Shown: positions 18,786 to 27,588 of the stretch, one piece after another | How positions within the stretch are numbered: the first letter of the stretch is position 1 | How the letters are laid out: each line of letters opens with the position of its first letter | Assembly: GCF_001485215.1 (NCBI RefSeq) | Contig: NZ_BBWW01000001.1 | Location: forward strand, 868,001-932,000 | DNA: 64,000 bases | Direction: 5' to 3' | DNA from: Leptolyngbya sp. NIES-2104 | GTDB taxonomy: Bacteria; Cyanobacteriota; Cyanobacteriia; Leptolyngbyales; Leptolyngbyaceae | The notes under the pieces: generated by a model | The model's database searches: none | What the model was told of the DNA's origin: nothing | Seen by the model: the letters and a program-made list of their open reading frames with translations, nothing else | Made by a program: the position numbers and the translations under genes

Positions 18786-20354
18786 ATGCGATCGAAATGG
18801 TGGAAAGACCGAACCAATCAGCAAGTTCTTGCAATTCTATTAGCGGGGTTTTTGTTTCGTAGTTTTATTGCGTTCTGGTTACCGCCAGGATTTGATGAAG
18901 CGTACTACTACATCTATACGCTGAATCCGGCTCTCAGCTATTTCGATCATCCGCCGCTCGTGAGTTTCGTAACTGCGATCGGCATTTGGCTAACAGGCGA
19001 TGTGACTCAATTTAGTATTCGGCTTGGCAGTCTCTTACTGTTTCCATTCACGTTGTATTTTCTGTACCGCGCCACAGCTTACCTATTCTCGATTCGGGTG
19101 GGATTGATTACGTTAGCGATCGCATCTGTGATCCCAATCTTTCAACTCGGTTTCGGAACGTTCACGCTGCCTGATTCACCGCTGATGTTCTTCTGGGCAT
19201 TAACGCTATGGGTAGGCGCGATCGAGTTTTTCCCACGTGAGCGTGAGTTTGTTCCTTCCTACCGAATTGCGGTGATCGGTCTGCTCGTGGGTTTAGCTTG
19301 TTTAGGTAAATATCACGGATTTCTACTTGGATTCGGATTGCTCGGATTCTGCATCACCAGTCGGCAGCATTGGGCAGTATTTCGATCGCCCTGGACAATT
19401 CTGAGTTTTCTATTATTTCTCGTTGCATTCTCGCCTGTATTGTATTGGAACAGTCAGCACGAATGGGTTTCGTTTGTGTTTCAGGGAAATCGCAGCGTTC
19501 CCGATCGCACTTATAGCCTAATGGGTGCTTTTAATGTTGCGTTGATGGCTTCACTCTATTTATTCCCAACTTTCGGATTTCCGCTTTGGTTTATTAGTAT
19601 TCGAGAGATTGTCTCAGTTGTAAAATCGCGCTTTTCTCATTCGATTCACTCATTCATTCTCTGGAATTCTGCTCCAGTCTTTCTGATTTTTACAATCATT
19701 GGCGGCTATCAGCAGATCTTACCCGGTTGGACAATGCCGGGATTTTTTGCAATTACGCCACTTCTAGGTTTAGCAGCATCGAGATGGCGATCGACAACGC
19801 TTAAACGCTGGCTAAATGGATCAACGATCGCAGTGACCGCATTAATGCTACTTGCGTTGTCTCACATCGTGCTTGGAACGCTGCAAAAACCAAGTCAGTA
19901 TGCAATTTTGGGTGGCGTTGTTGCACCGACAGAGGATGCTTCGATTCAACTGATTGACGTGGGACAACTGCGCCGGGAATTTCTACGATCGCCTGAACTC
20001 GTCGCGGCTCTAAAAAACGCAGATTTCATGTTCAGCAATCGATTCCATTTAGCGGGACACATTGCGATGGCACTGACTCCGATCAATTCAACACCGATTA
20101 CTTGTTTCGATCGACGCGATTTGCGCGGCTTTGCTCACTGGTCAACCGCAGAACAATGGGTCGGTAAAACTGCGCTGTATATTACGACCGATGAGTTTCA
20201 AACTCGTGAGGATTCTGCCGCAGGCTTTGCACCCTATTTTGAGACATTCACAAAGCTTGGAGAAGTGCTTTTACGACGGGGTGGCGTAGTTGTCGATCGA
20301 ATTCATGTGTTTCAAGGAACGAACCTACTGAAACCGTTTCCTCGCCCTTACTGA
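18786..20354 (+). CDS. Membrane glycosyltransferase, family 39 (second of pair)
   Basis: GT39-type protein of 522 residues with about ten membrane segments. The catalytic loop reads PPGFDEAYYYIYTLNPALSYFDHPPLVSF, with the acidic pair replaced by FDEAYY as in the PMT-2 subgroup. The C-terminal soluble part (about 390-522) is longer than the loops of its neighbour. The two paralogues are only distantly related, so this is not a recent tandem duplication. It starts 4 bases after the first GT39 gene. Donor is presumably a polyprenyl-phosphate sugar; acceptor unknown. Confidence 0.88.
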   Translation: MRSKWWKDRTNQQVLAILLAGFLFRSFIAFWLPPGFDEAYYYIYTLNPALSYFDHPPLVSFVTAIGIWLTGDVTQFSIRLGSLLLFPFTLYFLYRATAYLFSIRVGLITLAIASVIPIFQLGFGTFTLPDSPLMFFWALTLWVGAIEFFPREREFVPSYRIAVIGLLVGLACLGKYHGFLLGFGLLGFCITSRQHWAVFRSPWTILSFLLFLVAFSPVLYWNSQHEWVSFVFQGNRSVPDRTYSLMGAFNVALMASLYLFPTFGFPLWFISIREIVSVVKSRFSHSIHSFILWNSAPVFLIFTIIGGYQQILPGWTMPGFFAITPLLGLAASRWRSTTLKRWLNGSTIAVTALMLLALSHIVLGTLQKPSQYAILGGVVAPTEDASIQLIDVGQLRREFLRSPELVAALKNADFMFSNRFHLAGHIAMALTPINSTPITCFDRRDLRGFAHWSTAEQWVGKTALYITTDEFQTREDSAAGFAPYFETFTKLGEVLLRRGGVVVDRIHVFQGTNLLKPFPRPY

Positions 20355-20676
20355 GTCCAGAGTAATACTGTTAAAAAGGTATATGTCGCTTGAGTGTTTT
20401 AGTCTAATTATTAGTTTTGCAATTAGACCGAATCTCGATCGATCAATCCACTAGATATGACTAAGATTTCTTCAGAACATAAAGTTTAAGGAGTTTTTAT
20501 TGATAAAATCAAAATGAATTTAAATTTATTTTGAAGTAACTAAAAGCTAGGCATAGTGAGGGATATAGATTTTCCTACGTAATCAGTCTAGGAAAATCGT
20601 ATCGAAAATAACTTGCGTATCTCACAAGAACGGGTTACTGTCTTCATCGAGACTTCACACCTAGGAGAGATACGTA
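20355..20676. other. AT-rich intergenic region before CAP-domain gene
   Basis: About 320 bases, clearly richer in A+T than its neighbours. No open frame of interest and no RNA gene was recognised. It should contain the promoter of the CAP-domain gene, but I could not pick convincing -35/-10 boxes. Confidence 0.5.
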
Positions 20677-21228
20677 ATGCTGAATAACCACCCCAGCAAA
20701 ACCGTGCAAACCTTGGCAATGTCGCTTGGCATTGTGTTTGCCGGAATCAGCGGCATCGCAGTTCAAACCCAAGCCCAAACTCCCATACTAGGGATGACTA
20801 CACCGCGATCAACAACATTCCAGATTGCAGATGCAAGCACGATCGCAGAGATGGAGCGAGCAATTTTCAACCGCATCAACGAATATCGCACCGCTAAGGG
20901 CTTACGTCCGATGGTCTGGAACGATGAAATTGCTCGTCAAGCCCGCGAACACAGCCGCAACATGGCGAAAAAGGTTGTGCCCTTTGGTCATCAAGGGTTT
21001 GAAAAGCGGGCAAAAGAGCTGAGTGCAGCGATTCAATCGCGTGGAACTGGCGAAAATGTTGGTTGGGTGGCAAGTAAGCGTGATCCGGCGGGAATGGTGA
21101 TTGATGCTTGGATCAAGAGCCATAAGCATCGTGACAACATCGAAGGTGATTTCAGCATGACTGGAATCGGCATCGGAATCAGTGCAATGGGTGAATACTA
21201 CTTCACGCAGGATTTTGTTCGTCGCTAA
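20677..21228 (+). CDS. Exported CAP-domain (SCP/PR-1-like) protein
   Basis: Secreted protein of 183 residues. A signal peptide (about 1-32, cleavage after QTQAQ) leads to a CAP domain beginning at MERAIFNRINEYRTAKGL. The CAP His/Glu cavity residues are visible in HSRNMAKK, GENVGW and HRDNIEG...GIGIG, as in the bacterial SCP-like family. The AGGAGAG ribosome-binding site lies 9 bases before the ATG and settles the start. Function of bacterial CAP proteins is poorly known; lipid binding or protease-like roles have been proposed. It is a single gene. Confidence 0.9.
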   Translation: MLNNHPSKTVQTLAMSLGIVFAGISGIAVQTQAQTPILGMTTPRSTTFQIADASTIAEMERAIFNRINEYRTAKGLRPMVWNDEIARQAREHSRNMAKKVVPFGHQGFEKRAKELSAAIQSRGTGENVGWVASKRDPAGMVIDAWIKSHKHRDNIEGDFSMTGIGIGISAMGEYYFTQDFVRR

Positions 21229-21258
21229 ATTGCAGGTGTAAGATACGTGAGTTGTAGA

Positions 21259-21900
21259 ATGACTCACCTTATGCAGCCGCATGAATTCCAGATTTGCGAT
21301 CGCGATCTGACCCCCGAACTTTTTGAGCAGTACCAATCCGTAAATGCGATCGCGGTCGATACCGAAACGATGGGGCTTCTACCACAGCGCGATCGACTTT
21401 GTTTAGTTCAACTGTGTGATGAGAGCGATCGGGTTGCTGTTGTGAGAATCGATCGTGGGCAGACTGAAGCTCCCAACTTGAAACGATTGTTGGAAGCTCC
21501 GAAGATTACAAAAATTTTCCATTTCGCCCGATTTGATATCACAACGCTGCGCTATCACTTGGGAATTCACGTCACACCCATCTTTTGTACGAAGCTTGCC
21601 AGTAAGCTAATTCGTACATATACGCCGCGTCACGGGCTAAAAGATTTGGTGCAGGAATTATCAGGGGTGGAACTCGATAAGAGCGCTCAAAGCTCAGATT
21701 GGGGCAATGCGATGCACTTATCTGAGGCACAACTCAAATACGCGGCGAACGATGTGCGTTATCTGATCGAAGCGCGATCGAAGCTCACGGTAATGCTAGA
21801 ACGCGAGGAACGTTTAGAACTCGCAGAACAATGTTTTCAAGCGTTGCCTGTGTTTGCTCAGCTTGATATTTTGCAGTACCAGAACGTTTTCGAGCACTAG
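21259..21900 (+). CDS. RNase D-like 3'-5' exonuclease
   Basis: DEDD-type exonuclease of about 213 residues. The three Exo motifs are complete: VDTETMGLL (Asp, Glu), HFARFDITTL (Asp), and YAANDVRYL (Tyr and the last Asp). The protein ends soon after the exonuclease domain and lacks the HRDC domains of full RNase D, so it is the short cyanobacterial type. It probably trims RNA 3' ends, such as tRNA precursors. GTG at 21247 and ATG at 21271 are other possible starts. Its stop overlaps nadE's stop by 4 bases, tail to tail. Confidence 0.9.
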   Translation: MTHLMQPHEFQICDRDLTPELFEQYQSVNAIAVDTETMGLLPQRDRLCLVQLCDESDRVAVVRIDRGQTEAPNLKRLLEAPKITKIFHFARFDITTLRYHLGIHVTPIFCTKLASKLIRTYTPRHGLKDLVQELSGVELDKSAQSSDWGNAMHLSEAQLKYAANDVRYLIEARSKLTVMLEREERLELAEQCFQALPVFAQLDILQYQNVFEH

Positions 21901-23561
21901 ATTCGAGCGATCCAACGACTCGCGATCGGCATTCTCCACCCGGTTCCAAAGGCGCGATCGGTGACTTTTAATCCGGGCGGTGCCTGCTTGCGTTTGAATT
22001 CCGAAATTCGGACTAATTTCACGACTCGATCGACGATCGCGCTTTCATGTCCGGCGGCGACGATTTCTGCTGGAGATTGATGCTGATGAATGTATCGATC
22101 GAGGATGTCATCTAGCACTTCATAGTCAGGAAGCGAATCTTGATCTTTTTGACCGGGTTTTAGTTCTGCACTCGGTGGCTTGATCAAAACATTCGTCGGA
22201 ATGATTTCTTGCGATCGATTAATCCATTCACAAAGTTTATACACTTTCGTTTTCGGAACATCTGCGATCGCGGCTAATCCTCCATTCATATCACCGTACA
22301 GCGTGCAATAACCGACCGCAATTTCTGATTTGTTTCCGGTTGAAACTAATAGATGCCCAAACTTATTCGATACCGCCATTAATAAAGTGCCGCGAATCCG
22401 AGATTGCAAATTCTCTTCGGCTAATCCAAATGGTGTTCCTGCAAAGAGTGGATCGAGTGTGCGATCGAAACATTCCATCACCGTACCAATTGGTAAAGTT
22501 TGCGTCTGAATTCCTAAGTTTTGAGCCAGATCCAGCGCATCTTGAATCGAATGATCTGAGCTATACGGCGAAGGCATTAAAATCCCAAGCACGTTTTCTT
22601 TCCCGACAGCTTCAGATGCGATCGCAGCAATCAAAGACGAATCAATCCCACCACTCAAGCCCAAGACAATCTTAGAAAAGCCACATTTCCGGGCATAATC
22701 TCGCACACCTAAAACCAATGCAGACCAAAGTTCAGCCTCTTCACAATCGGGAGCAGGCGCGACTGAACTTTTCTCAAAGTCCTGCCCGTTGTATTCAATC
22801 ACCAGCCAATCCTCATCAAAACTGATCGCTCTTGCAATCAATTCGCCTGATTTGTCGATCGCAATACTCGCACCGTCGAAAATCAAATCATCATTTCCAC
22901 CGACCTGATTCGCATAAATCAACGGCTGATTGAATCTCACGGCTCCATGTCGCAACATTGCTTCTCGAAGTTTTTGCTTTCCAACCGTATAAGGTGAAGC
23001 GGAGAGATTAATCGTGAAGTTTACGCCTGATGCGGCTAAATCAGCGATCGGGTTCAAGTTATAAGTCCGTTTTCCCCAAAATTCCTCATCGTTCCAAAGG
23101 TCTTCGCAGATCGTCACTCCAATGTGAACGCCATCTAGCTCAAAGTGATTCGGCTGATTTCCCGGTTCAAAGTAGCGATCCTCATCGAATACGTCATACG
23201 TCGGCAGCAGTCGCTTGTGAAAGATTTTGAGAATATTACCTTTCTCGATCAACGCCACACTATTAAATAGAGGTTTGCCACCTGTTGAGATTGCTTTCGC
23301 GTTTGGCTCAACGGTTCCCACTAACACCGCGACTCCTTCAGGCAAACTCGATGCCAGTTCCGCGAGTTGTCTTGCCATTGTTTCGACAAAGTTTGGATCA
23401 AGCAACAAATCGCGAGGCGGATAACCACAGAGTGAAAGTTCTGGTGTTAGAAGTAAGCGAACTCCTTCAGCGGCAGCACGATCGGCAGCTTTGAGAATTT
23501 TGTCAGCGTTGCCTTGGAGATCTCCGATCGTCGGATTGAGTTGTGCGATCGCAATTTTCAT
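21897..23561 (-). CDS. nadE: Glutamine-dependent NAD+ synthase
   Basis: Last step of NAD biosynthesis: amidates deamido-NAD with ammonia released from glutamine. The 554-residue protein has a nitrilase-like glutaminase domain (1 to about 255) with the Glu-Lys-Cys triad in LTPELSLCGYPP, FHKRLLPTY and VTICEDLW. It is followed by an ATP-pyrophosphatase synthetase domain with LGLSGGIDSSLIAA. The frame is open to 23639, but the start at 23561 gives the canonical MKIAIAQLNPTIGDL. That ATG overlaps the hepT stop by 4 bases, so translation is probably coupled to the toxin gene. It is the last gene of the pncB-nadD-nrtR-mntA-hepT-nadE run. Confidence 0.96.
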   Translation of the reverse strand: MKIAIAQLNPTIGDLQGNADKILKAADRAAAEGVRLLLTPELSLCGYPPRDLLLDPNFVETMARQLAELASSLPEGVAVLVGTVEPNAKAISTGGKPLFNSVALIEKGNILKIFHKRLLPTYDVFDEDRYFEPGNQPNHFELDGVHIGVTICEDLWNDEEFWGKRTYNLNPIADLAASGVNFTINLSASPYTVGKQKLREAMLRHGAVRFNQPLIYANQVGGNDDLIFDGASIAIDKSGELIARAISFDEDWLVIEYNGQDFEKSSVAPAPDCEEAELWSALVLGVRDYARKCGFSKIVLGLSGGIDSSLIAAIASEAVGKENVLGILMPSPYSSDHSIQDALDLAQNLGIQTQTLPIGTVMECFDRTLDPLFAGTPFGLAEENLQSRIRGTLLMAVSNKFGHLLVSTGNKSEIAVGYCTLYGDMNGGLAAIADVPKTKVYKLCEWINRSQEIIPTNVLIKPPSAELKPGQKDQDSLPDYEVLDDILDRYIHQHQSPAEIVAAGHESAIVDRVVKLVRISEFKRKQAPPGLKVTDRAFGTGWRMPIASRWIARI

Positions 23562-23902
23562 GATGATTGGTTCAGGTCTTGCAAAATAGCAGTAATGTTT
23601 GTTTTCAATTCGGGTAGATTCTGCTCTACCACTTGCCACACTTCTTCAGAATCAACACGCACATAATCATGAATCAACACATCCCTTAATCCTGCAATTC
23701 GTTTCCAAGGAACATCAGGGTAACTTTCTCTAAATGAAAGTGGTAGCTGTTTCGTTGCTTCTCCAATCACTTCAAGATTGCGAACAACCGCATCCCGCAT
23801 CATACGATTCTGTAGAAAGGCTGCACGTCCCTCAGCGGTGTAAGATTCAATCCAGCCGATGCACTCAAGAATGTCGCTCAGTAACAGCCGAGGCTCTCTC
23901 AT
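23558..23902 (-). CDS. hepT: HepT-family toxin (DUF86, HEPN RNase) of HepT/MntA module
   Basis: HEPN-domain protein of 114 residues, all helical. The active motif of HepT toxins, RX4HXY, is intact as RDVLIHDY (about residues 73-80). The start region MREPRLLLSDILECIGWIESYT is typical of DUF86. Characterised HepT proteins are RNases that are neutralised when MntA adenylylates the tyrosine of this motif. The gene overlaps the mntA stop by 4 bases upstream and the nadE start by 4 bases downstream, which embeds it in the NAD operon. Toxicity is inferred from family; the sequence shows no damage. Confidence 0.88.
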   Translation of the reverse strand: MREPRLLLSDILECIGWIESYTAEGRAAFLQNRMMRDAVVRNLEVIGEATKQLPLSFRESYPDVPWKRIAGLRDVLIHDYVRVDSEEVWQVVEQNLPELKTNITAILQDLNQSS

Positions 23903-24192
23903 AACGGCACTGCCTCTCTAATGACGCGCTCTCGAATCAGTTCGTGCAAATTCTCAATTCGTGCCACATCCACTTTTCGTCCTAACAAATCCTGAAGATC
24001 TTGAATCAGAGCAACTCGATCAAGCAAACTATGATCTGCCATTTCAACCAAGAAATCAACATCGCTGTCTGAGGTCGCTTCTCCTCGCGAAACAGAACCA
24101 AAAATTCGGATATTAGAAGCCTTGTACTTTTTAGCGATCGCTAAAATCTCTTCTCGTTTATCCGCTAACAATTCCTCAATTCCAAGTCCCAT
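23899..24192 (-). CDS. mntA: MntA-type nucleotidyltransferase antitoxin
   Basis: Minimal nucleotidyltransferase of 97 residues. The GSX10DXD catalytic motif is complete in FGSVSRGEATSDSDVDFLV (about residues 31-49), so adenylylating activity is expected. In the known HepT/MntA systems this protein uses ATP to modify and silence HepT. The last codons overlap hepT by 4 bases, and 10 bases separate it from the preceding nrtR. Antitoxin-first order is the usual order for this module. It has the same strand and tight spacing as the surrounding NAD genes. Confidence 0.88.
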   Translation of the reverse strand: MGLGIEELLADKREEILAIAKKYKASNIRIFGSVSRGEATSDSDVDFLVEMADHSLLDRVALIQDLQDLLGRKVDVARIENLHELIRERVIREAVPL

Positions 24193-24202
24193 AATCTTGA
24201 AC

Positions 24203-24910
24203 TCAAATAAACACTAAAGGCTTATCTTTGAAGGGCGCAAATGCTTCAGCATCAAAGCGATATAGACTTGCAGGTCTTCCCGCACCTCTTGAAACTTTTA
24301 CACCTGTATCTGAGAGAAAACCGAGCTTTAATAACCGCGATCGAAAATTAGAATAATCTGAAAAGTTTTCTCCTAAAACAGTCGTATAAAGCTGAAATAA
24401 ATCGCTTAATGTAAACAGTTCAGGCAAGACATCAAATGCAACCGGGCTGTACTCTAATTTGTTTCTTAAACGACGATGACCATACTCTAAAATCTTGTTG
24501 TGATCGAATGCAAGTTGCGGCAATTGATCGACCGGATACCATGCAATTCCACTCACACCATCTGCAATCAATTCCGCTTCCGCAAATCGAACTAAAGCAA
24601 AATAACTCACCGATAAATACCGCACTCCGTAACTTTCTTCAGACTCACGCGGATCGCGATCGGGACCGCCAAACGTATAAAGCTGCTCCAAATAAAGATT
24701 CTTCACTCGGATTTTTTCCGACAGAATTCGATACGCCGCATCTTCGAGTGATTCCCCTTTTCGGACCAATGTTCCGGGTAAACTCCACTGTCCCAAAAAC
24801 GGCTCCTCATGCCGCATCACGAGCAAAACCAGTAAACGATTCTGCGCGGTATCGACTGAAAAAATGGCGTTATCTACTCCGACCCTAAAATCTGCAAGCT
24901 TTTCCCCCAT
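24203..24910 (-). CDS. nrtR: NrtR-type Nudix-related transcriptional regulator of NAD metabolism
   Basis: Two-domain protein of 235 residues: a Nudix-like domain (about 5-145) and a C-terminal winged helix (about 155-235) with FTLSDLFQLYTTVLGE and the RGAGRPASLYRF wing. The Nudix box is degenerate: where hydrolases have REUxEE, this one reads RILSEK. Loss of hydrolase residues is the hallmark of NrtR repressors, which sense ADP-ribose and control NAD genes. Its position between nadD and mntA in a NAD operon supports that role. The start at 24910 overlaps the nadD stop by one base (TGATG); a longer frame to 24946 would overlap nadD further. An ADP-ribose hydrolase is the alternative call. Confidence 0.85.
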   Translation of the reverse strand: MGEKLADFRVGVDNAIFSVDTAQNRLLVLLVMRHEEPFLGQWSLPGTLVRKGESLEDAAYRILSEKIRVKNLYLEQLYTFGGPDRDPRESEESYGVRYLSVSYFALVRFAEAELIADGVSGIAWYPVDQLPQLAFDHNKILEYGHRRLRNKLEYSPVAFDVLPELFTLSDLFQLYTTVLGENFSDYSNFRSRLLKLGFLSDTGVKVSRGAGRPASLYRFDAEAFAPFKDKPLVFI

Positions 24911-25497
24911 CAGTGAACTGGTTGTTTTTCTGTGTGTGCGTGGCATTGATAAAGTTGCTCCCGATCGATATAAGCCTGAATCGAAGCTGTCACCCCGGAT
25001 AAGTCACAGCCTTCGCGATATGCAGTTGACGAAACATCCGGAACTGTCGCAGGCGCGATCGTCGTTTTCGCTCCTAATGCTTCCAACCGCTGTAAATCTT
25101 CTGCTTCAAATTGATAGCGCGATCGCGGAATCACCAGAACCTGAACGCGCTGTAGAAGTTCCGCCACCCGATACCATTTCGATAACTGTTGCGCCACATC
25201 AAACCCGACGACTAGCGTTAATTCTGCATTCGGATAGCGCTCTTGAATGCGATCGACCGTGACGATCGTTCTTGGATGGCTTAATTCTGGATGCACTTGC
25301 ACATTCGGACAATTCAACTCATCTACTAGAATTTGCAACATCGCTGTCCGTCGTGCTAACTCAGTTTGATGCAATTTAAATGGATTATCCGCCGCCCACA
25401 CTGCAACGTGATCGAACTGTCCAGAGAGCCAGCGCAAAATCTCTAAGTGTCCCGTTGTAGGCGGATCAGCACTGGTTCCAAAGAGGGCGATTTTCAT
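24910..25497 (-). CDS. nadD: Nicotinate-nucleotide adenylyltransferase
   Basis: Adenylylates nicotinate mononucleotide to deamido-NAD, the substrate of NadE. The 195-residue protein starts with ALFGTSADPPTTGHL, the nucleotidyltransferase motif with its catalytic His, and has the second motif near VIPRSRY and SSTAYREG toward the C-terminus. It is slightly diverged from classical NadD but of typical length. The ATG overlaps the pncB stop by 4 bases, and its own stop overlaps the nrtR start by one base. Both suggest translational coupling. Confidence 0.88.
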   Translation of the reverse strand: MKIALFGTSADPPTTGHLEILRWLSGQFDHVAVWAADNPFKLHQTELARRTAMLQILVDELNCPNVQVHPELSHPRTIVTVDRIQERYPNAELTLVVGFDVAQQLSKWYRVAELLQRVQVLVIPRSRYQFEAEDLQRLEALGAKTTIAPATVPDVSSTAYREGCDLSGVTASIQAYIDREQLYQCHAHTEKQPVH

Positions 25498-26837
25498 GAT
25501 AGATGTCTCCGTTGGCGAGTGCGATCGGTTAACTCAGAAAGCGCGTGAGAAAGTTCGACTGGAAAAGCAATCGGGTTTTCTAACTGTCGAGCGGGTTCGG
25601 GCAGGCTTTGAACACTTTTCGTTGCGCGATCGCGAATTTGAGCGATCGTCTCTGATTCTGCGATCCGCTGTCCCTGCTTGAAAACTAATTGTAATAAAGG
25701 AATTTCTCCGTTTGCATCTTCGTTCATTAGTCCTAAGCGATCGCTCACTCCTGCTTGTCTGAAAATCTGCTTACGTCCGGGATAAGTTACTTTCCCGGTT
25801 GCTTCCTTCATCACCGGAATTCCATCAATTTCAACTAATTTATAAACGCCATTCACAGGTGCACCCGTCACTAGCTGAGTCCCCAACCCATAGCCATCAA
25901 TCTGAGCACCCTTCGCTTTCAAGTCTGCAATTCGATATTCATCGAGATCACCGCTGGCGAAGATCGAAACTTCGGGTAACAGCGGTCGTACTTTCTTCGA
26001 CAGTTCCAACAAATCACCCGAATCGATCCGCACCCCTGCAAGCTGAATTTCTCCGGCTTTCAGTTGTTTTGAAAGTGTTTCTGCTGCTGCGATCGTGTCA
26101 TAGGTATCAATTAACAGAGGTGCACCAGGAAAATAGTGATGAAATGCGGTGAACGCTTGGGATTCAGTGCCTTCCAGTGCATTCAATGCCATCACCAGCG
26201 AATGTGCCATCGTCCCCGTCGGTTTCCGCCCCAATTTCAACGCCGCTAACACATTCGAGGTTGCATCCAATCCACCCGCCAACGCTGCACGAGCCGCCCA
26301 AACTGACCCCTGGGGACTAAATGCCCGTCGAGTTCCAAACTCTAGTAAAGTTGCATTTTCGCCTGCTACATCTCGCATTCGAGCCGCACGAGTCGCCACC
26401 AACGTCTGATAGTTAATTGTATTGAGCAAGTAAGTTTCTGCAATCTGCGCTTGCCACAAAGGAGCCTCCACCCGCAGCAACGGTTCATTCGCAAACACCG
26501 CTGTTCCTTCTGGGACTGCCCAAACATCCCCTTCAAATCGAGAACCCTTTAACAGTGTCCAAAACTGTTCGGGTGCATGGTCAAAAATGCCCGATGTTTG
26601 TAACGCTGAAATCTGAGCTTCACTAAACTGAAACTTCTCTAAATATTCCAGAACTTGTGCGAGTCCCATCGCGATTAAATAGCCGAATCCTTTCGGTAAT
26701 CGCCGCACTGAAAGTTCAAAACTTGCCCGTTGTTGATCTAATTTTTCTCCAACGTAACAGGCTGTCATTGTTAACTGATATAAATCAGTCAATAAACTGT
26801 AATCTTCTGGACGAATCACGAGTTCGAGATCTTCCAC
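25494..26837 (-). CDS. pncB: Nicotinate phosphoribosyltransferase
   Basis: Entry enzyme of the Preiss-Handler salvage route: makes nicotinate mononucleotide from nicotinic acid and PRPP. The 447-residue protein has the family start LLTDLYQLTMTACYV, the LEFGTRRAFSPQ and GTMAHSLVMALNA blocks, and the VRIDSGDL phosphoribosyl-binding segment. I chose GTG at 26837 because an AAGGAGAAATT ribosome-binding stretch lies just upstream; this stretch would be inside the coding region if translation began at the TTG at 26858. It heads the NAD operon and is preceded by a promoter-like region (26900-26930). Confidence 0.92.
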   Translation of the reverse strand: MEDLELVIRPEDYSLLTDLYQLTMTACYVGEKLDQQRASFELSVRRLPKGFGYLIAMGLAQVLEYLEKFQFSEAQISALQTSGIFDHAPEQFWTLLKGSRFEGDVWAVPEGTAVFANEPLLRVEAPLWQAQIAETYLLNTINYQTLVATRAARMRDVAGENATLLEFGTRRAFSPQGSVWAARAALAGGLDATSNVLAALKLGRKPTGTMAHSLVMALNALEGTESQAFTAFHHYFPGAPLLIDTYDTIAAAETLSKQLKAGEIQLAGVRIDSGDLLELSKKVRPLLPEVSIFASGDLDEYRIADLKAKGAQIDGYGLGTQLVTGAPVNGVYKLVEIDGIPVMKEATGKVTYPGRKQIFRQAGVSDRLGLMNEDANGEIPLLQLVFKQGQRIAESETIAQIRDRATKSVQSLPEPARQLENPIAFPVELSHALSELTDRTRQRRHLS

Positions 26838-27278
26838 CCAATTTCTCCTTGGATTCAAAAGGGTTAGTCAGAGTTAGGGGCAGATTGAGGTTGCTTGTCT
26901 TAAATTATAGTCGATTTAACCAAAAGTCAAGACCCAATTAAAGGAATATTTTTGAAAAATCTGGATTAAATTGGCAGAATTATAGTAATTGAAACATAAA
27001 TGAAACTACTCCTAGCTTCTATTTTTGAAAATATTGATGTAAAGGAAATGTATCGATCGCATAATCAATCACTCCACTTCTATGACCTTATTCATCTAAA
27101 GAATGCAAACCTTCAAGAACAATTAACGAACGCAAACATCATCTAAACAATTGCTGCGATCGCTGGTAAAGAATCGGAAAATTTCTCATAATGAATCATT
27201 CTTAAATCTAAGAACGAACCATTCATTCAATCACAGATTTCTTGTTCCATTTAACGCACACTTCAGAGGTGGTTTCCC
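26838..27278. other. Divergent intergenic region upstream of pncB
   Basis: About 440 bases, AT-rich past 26940. It holds the pncB promoter candidate at 26900-26930 and must hold the promoter of the small gene at 27279. A short inverted pair (TTCTTA and TAAGAA near 27199-27214) lies upstream of that gene. Nothing else was recognised. Confidence 0.45.
26900..26930 (-). promoter_or_regulatory. Candidate promoter and operator of the pncB-nadE operon
   Basis: On the minus strand a TTGACT (26925-26930) precedes TATAAT (26904-26909) with a 15-base spacer, which is short but plausible. A perfect 6-base inverted repeat, TTAAAT (26900-26905) and ATTTAA (26914-26919) with an 8-base spacer, covers the -10 box. 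That is a reasonable place for a repressor such as NrtR, but matching to the NrtR consensus was not possible here. Confidence 0.45.
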
Positions 27279-27440
27279 ATGTCGATTCCAAAAGTAGTAG
27301 ACGGATTGATGGACTATTTTTCGGGCGCTGTCACTCGGATTTTTGGCTTGAGTGACGATGCCTATCCTGAAACCGGATTTCAACCTTTTAGCGGCGATGT
27401 TTATGACAAGAAACACGTAAAGAAACACTTCGAGCGCTAA
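27279..27440 (+). CDS. Small conserved cyanobacterial protein (53 aa)
   Basis: Small frame of 53 residues: it starts MSIPKVVDGLMDYFSG, continues with AVTRIFGLSDDAYPETG, and ends with a Lys/His-rich tail. The composition and the GAVTRIFG...YPxTGxQPF pattern look like a conserved small cyanobacterial protein that I have met only as hypothetical. Support for expression: GAGG about 9 bases before the ATG and an intrinsic terminator 40 bases after the stop (27480-27514). No membrane segment. Function unknown. Confidence 0.7.
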   Translation: MSIPKVVDGLMDYFSGAVTRIFGLSDDAYPETGFQPFSGDVYDKKHVKKHFER

Positions 27441-27479
27441 CACTACAACGCGCCGAGATTCTAAATCTGTAAGACCTCG

Positions 27480-27514
27480 ATCGGTAAAAGTTTCATTACT
27501 TCTACCGATTTTTT
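27480..27514 (+). terminator. Intrinsic terminator of the 53-aa gene
   Basis: ATCGGTA (27480-27486) pairs with TACCGAT (27503-27509), with partial pairing in the loop, and is followed directly by a run of T. Confidence 0.75.
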
Positions 27515-27588
27515 ATTGAAATTCCTCTACCTACTTCACAGCAAAATGGTATAAGGACAGAATTAAAAGCTGTATCGGCTCAAAGGGA

